NCBI GenBank assembly: GCA_964510375.1
Contig: CAZEBR010000026.1
Location: 1 to 25,272, forward strand
Reading direction: 5' to 3'
DNA length: 25,272 nucleotides
DNA from: CAYLJV01 sp964510375
GTDB lineage: Archaea; Hadarchaeota; Hadarchaeia; Hadarchaeales; JAGGTB01
Position 1 is the stretch's first letter. The number at the start of each line of letters is the position of its first letter. The notes below the pieces were generated by a model. It was not told where the DNA came from, did not search any database, and worked only from the letters and a program-made list of their open reading frames with translations. Made by a program: the position numbers and the translations under genes. Below are positions 22,222-25,272 of the stretch, piece after piece.

Positions 22222-22983
22222 GTGAAGAAGATACAGGTATCGATAGCCCAGCTCGACAATTACGGCCCCTGGACTGTGACCCCGGGGAACAAGCCGGAGG
22301 CCTACTTGCAGATGCTTCAGACCAGGCTGTTTGCCGATCTGGAGGAGGAGTTCTCCGACCGCGGGGCGCTGGCGTTTCTCACCCGCTTTGACAACACGGT
22401 GATAATCTCCAACGGCGTGTCCCTCGAGGAGCACAGGGGGATACAGGATGCGATCCGGGAGAACTATCCCGTAACGGTGAGCTTCGGCGTAGGCAGCGGG
22501 GGGACCGCCTACGAGGCCCAGGAACTCGCCAGCAGGGCGCTCCAGGAGGCCGGCAGCAGTCAGTCCGAGGACAGGAAGGAGGTCCTGGTCGGCGAGGACA
22601 TTTCCTTCCCCGAGGAAAGCTCGGTCCAGATAGCCCACATAGACATCAACCGCGCCACCGATTTGACCGATGTGGAACCCATTTACGACACCCACCACCT
22701 GATCCAGGAGGTTTATCTGTCGCTGTCAGAGCTGCTCACCGAGAGAAAGTCCTTGGTCTTCTACACCGGAGGGGACAACTTCATGGCCCCCTGCAACGGT
22801 CTGACCGAGGACGACGTTCTGGAGGTCCTTAACGAGGTAGAGGACAAGCTAGACATCGGGCTGAAGGCGGGGATCGGTCGTGCGCCGAGAGCTCCCGACG
22901 CCGCGTTTATGGCCAGCGAGGGCCTGCACGATATCCGGGACGGCGAGGTCGACGGTAAGGTCGTTTTCAAGGAGTCCGCCTGA
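22222..22983 (+). CDS. arfA: GTP cyclohydrolase III (ArfA-type)
   Basis: This archaeal enzyme converts GTP to the formylamino-pyrimidine nucleotide (FAPy) that starts riboflavin and F420 deazaflavin synthesis. The 253-residue length is normal. It contains two cyclase-like halves: the first with FLTRFDNTVIISNG (about 53-66) and the second with FYTGGDNFMAPCNG (about 179-192). These are the paired metal and GTP sites of the family. The N-terminal QVSIAQLDNYGPWTVTPG (5-22) is a strong signature. The start is GTG at 22222; an ATG alternative further in would cut the signature. The next gene begins 67 bp downstream in the same direction. F420 and flavin supply also link to UbiX, which needs FMN. 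Confidence 0.95.
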   Translation: MKKIQVSIAQLDNYGPWTVTPGNKPEAYLQMLQTRLFADLEEEFSDRGALAFLTRFDNTVIISNGVSLEEHRGIQDAIRENYPVTVSFGVGSGGTAYEAQELASRALQEAGSSQSEDRKEVLVGEDISFPEESSVQIAHIDINRATDLTDVEPIYDTHHLIQEVYLSLSELLTERKSLVFYTGGDNFMAPCNGLTEDDVLEVLNEVEDKLDIGLKAGIGRAPRAPDAAFMASEGLHDIRDGEVDGKVVFKESA

Positions 22984-23050
22984 GTTTAGAGCCGTTGGAT
23001 TACTATCCTTTTTACAGTACAGAAAATACAGCATGTTGGAGAAGTGTAAC

Positions 23051-24850
23051 ATGACAGAATTTTACGTGCCCGACTTGAGCACCGTTATAAACGGGAAGAT
23101 CACCCGTACAGTCGAGACCAGCGAAATCGCAGGGTCCGAGATAGTCGTGCCCAGGGTGATATTTGCGGAGCTCGAGCACAGGGCGAGCCTGGGCAAGGAC
23201 TCCGGCTACAGCGGACTGGCGGAGCTCAGGAATCTGGAGGAGTTCATGGAGGAGGGCAGAATTAACCTCACATTCTCGGGCGAGAGGCCCGTCATCGAGA
23301 ACGTCGCCAAGAGCGAGATCAGGTCCATGATCAGAAAGATGGTACAGGACATGAACGCGACCCTTATCACGAGCAACGAGGTCATGGCGGAGTCGGCAAA
23401 AATCGAGGGGTTGAGGGTCAAGCATCTGAGACCGCTCCACGAGGAGCAGGTCCCGAGGCTGTTCGAATTTTTCAACGAGGACTCCATGTCGGTCCACCTC
23501 AAGGAGGGGACCAAGCCGATCGCCAAGGTCGGCCGGCCCGGCAACTTCAGACTGGAGACCGTGGGCGACAAACTGCTCGACGAGACCGAGATGCGCGATA
23601 TCTCGAGGGAGATCACCGAGCTCGCCCGGCGTGATCCGGACGGCTACATCGAGACTGAGATGGAGGGAGCGACCATGCTCCAGCTCAGGGAGTACAGGAT
23701 AGCCATCGCAAGGCCGCCCTTCAGCGACGCCCTGGAGATAACAGCGGTCAGGCCCGTCGCGGACGTCGACCTCGATGACTACGAGCTCTCGGACGAACTC
23801 AAGAAAAGATTGGACAAGCAGGCCGAGGGCGTTCTGGTCGCGGGCGCGCCCGGTGCGGGAAAGTCGACCTTCGCGCAGGCGCTGGCCGAGTTCTACCGGA
23901 GCAAGGACAAGGTCATCAAGACGATGGAGTCCCCGCGTGACCTGCAGGTCGCCGACGAGGTGACCCAGTACACGGCCCTCGAGGGAGACATGTCGTTGAC
24001 TTCGGACTTGCTTCTCATGGTCAGACCGGATTACACGATCTACGACGAGCTCAGGAGGTCCGACGACTTCGAGATTTTCGTGGACATGCGCTTCGCAGGA
24101 GTAGGAATGGTCGGCGTGGTCCATTCGACCGAGGCCATCGACGCGGTCCAGAGGCTGATAGGCAGGGTTGAGCTCGGCATGATCCCGATGGTCGTCGACA
24201 CCGTAGTGTTCATCAAGGAGGGAAGGGTCGACGAGGTCTTCGCGCTCAGACCAACAGTGGGAGTCCCGCACGGGATGGGTTCCCCGGACCTCGCGCGCCC
24301 GATGGTGGAGGTCCAGGACTTCGACACGGGAGAACCCTACTATCAGATATACTCCTTCGGCGAGCAGGTCGTCGTCATGCCCGTTGAGGAAGAGGAGGTC
24401 TCCGAGAAGGGCATGGAGAAGGCGAAGGAGATCGAGTCGGCCATCAGGCAGAGGATAGGATCTGACGTCGACGTCGAGATGCTGTCGGACAGCAGCGCGA
24501 TAGTCAGGGCGGACCCCGACGACGTTCCCAAGATAATAGGCCGTCAGGGGAGCACCGTCGACGACCTACAGAACGAGCTCGGCGTCAGGCTCGACATCAG
24601 GGAGGGCGAGCCGGGGGCGAAGGGCGGCTCCGCGGAGCCCGACATAGTCGACCAGGGGAACAAGATCGTGATCAAGTTCGGCAAGGAGCACGCGGGCGAT
24701 GACGCCAAGGTGTTCGCCGGCGGGAGTCTGATATTCAAGGGTTCGGTCGGCAGCAACGGCGAGATAAAGATCAAAAAGGACACTCAGATAGGCCAGCAGC
24801 TGGAGAACGTCATCAAGCACGATGTTCCCATGAGGACGGAAATAGTCTGA
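23051..24850 (+). CDS. PIN domain-ATPase-KH protein (PINA-like, COG1855)
   Basis: This 599-residue archaeal protein has three parts. A PIN domain (1-130) begins MTEFYVPDLSTVINGKIT. A VirB11/PilT-like ATPase (about 210-410) has Walker A GAPGAGKST (265-273), Walker B TIYDEL (329-334) and a Walker-like VVHST sensor. A KH domain has IIGRQG (495-500). The tail has an FKGSVGSNGEIKI beta segment. The Sulfolobus relative, PINA, is a hexameric translocase acting on Holliday junctions, so a role in DNA or RNA remodelling is inferred. In the PIN domain D8 and E40 are kept, but the final acid in the usual TSD motif is Asn (TSN, residue 109). An ATG at 23033 is in frame; 23051 is preferred for the family-like start and for GGAG 10 nt before. 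Confidence 0.9.
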   Translation: MTEFYVPDLSTVINGKITRTVETSEIAGSEIVVPRVIFAELEHRASLGKDSGYSGLAELRNLEEFMEEGRINLTFSGERPVIENVAKSEIRSMIRKMVQDMNATLITSNEVMAESAKIEGLRVKHLRPLHEEQVPRLFEFFNEDSMSVHLKEGTKPIAKVGRPGNFRLETVGDKLLDETEMRDISREITELARRDPDGYIETEMEGATMLQLREYRIAIARPPFSDALEITAVRPVADVDLDDYELSDELKKRLDKQAEGVLVAGAPGAGKSTFAQALAEFYRSKDKVIKTMESPRDLQVADEVTQYTALEGDMSLTSDLLLMVRPDYTIYDELRRSDDFEIFVDMRFAGVGMVGVVHSTEAIDAVQRLIGRVELGMIPMVVDTVVFIKEGRVDEVFALRPTVGVPHGMGSPDLARPMVEVQDFDTGEPYYQIYSFGEQVVVMPVEEEEVSEKGMEKAKEIESAIRQRIGSDVDVEMLSDSSAIVRADPDDVPKIIGRQGSTVDDLQNELGVRLDIREGEPGAKGGSAEPDIVDQGNKIVIKFGKEHAGDDAKVFAGGSLIFKGSVGSNGEIKIKKDTQIGQQLENVIKHDVPMRTEIV

Positions 24851-24955
24851 TTTTCCGGGTCACTTCTTTTAAGTGGATTTCCTAGACAAGTTTATTTAGG
24901 GAAGAGCCACGCTAACTTTTAATAAGGATAGTAGATTATCCTGTGGAGGATTTTT

Positions 24956-25135
24956 ATGGAAGAAAAAGAAGAAAGGAAGGAATATTTTGAGGAGCTAGGC
25001 ATCGAGCCGAAGAAGGTCGAGGAGCACGACTCGAAGGAAGAAGGCGTGGACATCATCGAGGACGACGACCAGGAAAAGAAGGAAGAACGACGGGAAGAAG
25101 AGCTCGAACAGTATAGGGAAGTCTCCGGGTTCTAG
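24956..25135 (+). CDS. Small highly charged protein (59 residues)
   Basis: The sequence reads from an ATG at 24956 to a TAG at 25133-25135 without interruption. A strong GGAGG lies 6 nt before the ATG, and a TATA-like stretch (CTTTTAATAAGG, 24916-24927) lies upstream. The protein is nearly all Glu, Lys, Asp and Arg, with no Cys and few hydrophobic residues, ending QYREVSGF. A long helix or coiled coil is likely, or it may be disordered in low salt. I do not recognise a family. Its own promoter and ribosome site, and a codon pattern like its neighbours, support a real gene even at this length. Confidence 0.6.
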   Translation: MEEKEERKEYFEELGIEPKKVEEHDSKEEGVDIIEDDDQEKKEERREEELEQYREVSGF

Positions 25136-25272
25136 ATTTAAAGGGGATCCGGGGTCTTCTTCAGGTCCTTTTGTTTTTAAAGGAGTCAAAAAGATTTCTT
25201 CTCAGTCCCGGGTTTCGATCGGGCGGAGGCAATATTCATAAAATTTACTTCCACATATCTTCTACTGCGCGG
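25136..25272. other. Right-edge region, possible tail of a minus-strand gene
   Basis: No complete gene is visible. On the minus strand the last 28 bases read RAVEDMWK then TAA (25247-25245), which could be the end of a convergent gene lying to the right. The stretch CCTTTTGTTTTTAAAGG is T-rich with short inverted ends and may help to end transcription of the small charged-protein gene. Both calls are tentative. Confidence 0.2.

Noticed and set aside
21069..22391. Long plus-strand open frame (440 codons) opposite the methylthiotransferase gene
   Set aside because: It runs antisense through a gene with clear radical SAM and TRAM motifs and into the GCH III start. Its product is low-complexity and has no motif. 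It is a by-product of G/C-ending codons.
23012..24271. Long minus-strand open frame (419 codons) opposite the PIN-ATPase gene
   Set aside because: It is antisense to a gene with intact Walker and KH motifs and shows no recognisable domain or ribosome site.
25190..25230. Possible tRNA T-arm (CCGGGTTTCGATCGGG)
   Set aside because: The loop does not match GGTTCRA, and no acceptor, D or anticodon arms can be folded around it.

Overview
This window looks like a piece of a euryarchaeal genome, probably from a salt-adapted (brine) lineage. The archaeal markers are SRP54 with an archaeal-type NG/M layout, ribosomal proteins eL21 and eS17, RNA polymerase subunit F (Rpo4), archaeal ThrS with its own N-terminal editing domain, GTP cyclohydrolase III, a PIN-ATPase-KH protein, a ThiD-ThiN fusion and TATA-box promoters. 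Most proteins are rich in Glu and Asp. The combination of formate-tetrahydrofolate ligase with the archaeal mevalonate variant resembles uncultured brine-lake euryarchaea such as MSBL1, but this lineage guess is inference. A run of ten Ns at 11022-11031 shows that the sequence is a scaffolded draft.

Layout. Positions 1-367 (-) hold the start of hxlB, divergent from trkH (K+ uptake, 465-1892, +). trkH converges on, and overlaps by 38 bp, an information-processing cluster on the minus strand (4556 down to 1855): srp54, rpl21e, rpoF and DUF655. Divergent from srp54 are otsB (trehalose-6-phosphate phosphatase) and an HD-domain nucleotidohydrolase. The latter converges on a six-gene minus-strand operon (12165 down to 6904): ubiX, ubiD-like, acnX large subunit, acnX small subunit (DUF126), an M50 intramembrane protease and tmk. 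The first four are the dedicated steps of the archaeal modified mevalonate pathway (phosphomevalonate dehydratase, anhydromevalonate phosphate decarboxylase and its prenyl-FMN maker), so the core of isoprenoid lipid precursor synthesis sits in one transcription unit.

Positions 12.3-14.1 kb carry three small stress-type genes: a tail-anchored DUF1508 protein, an HdeD-like membrane protein and a di-iron ferritin-like protein. A hairpin plus poly-T terminator follows. Next on the plus strand come fhs (formate-THF ligase), thrS and a ParB/Srx-fold protein resembling the archaeal free-serine kinase SerK. An orphan membrane protein (18696-19223, -) follows. The minus-strand unit 22160 to 19305 encodes a CDKAL1/MtaB-type tRNA methylthiotransferase, ThiD-ThiN and eS17. 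Divergent from it on the plus strand are GTP cyclohydrolase III, a PIN/ATPase/KH protein and a 59-residue highly charged protein.

Regulatory reading. Several first genes (otsB, the HD hydrolase, ubiX, ferritin, fhs) have a TATA-like box whose first base lies about 29-33 nt upstream of an ATG, which predicts leaderless transcripts and helps to choose starts. Genes inside operons instead carry Shine-Dalgarno sequences such as GGTGA or GGAGG. No tRNA, rRNA, CRISPR array, insertion sequence or prophage was recognised. No dense unknown system stands out. The most noteworthy items are the mevalonate operon with its protease and tmk passengers, the thrS-linked SerK-like gene, the PIN-ATPase with an altered acidic site, and the structured RNA/terminator between ferritin and fhs.
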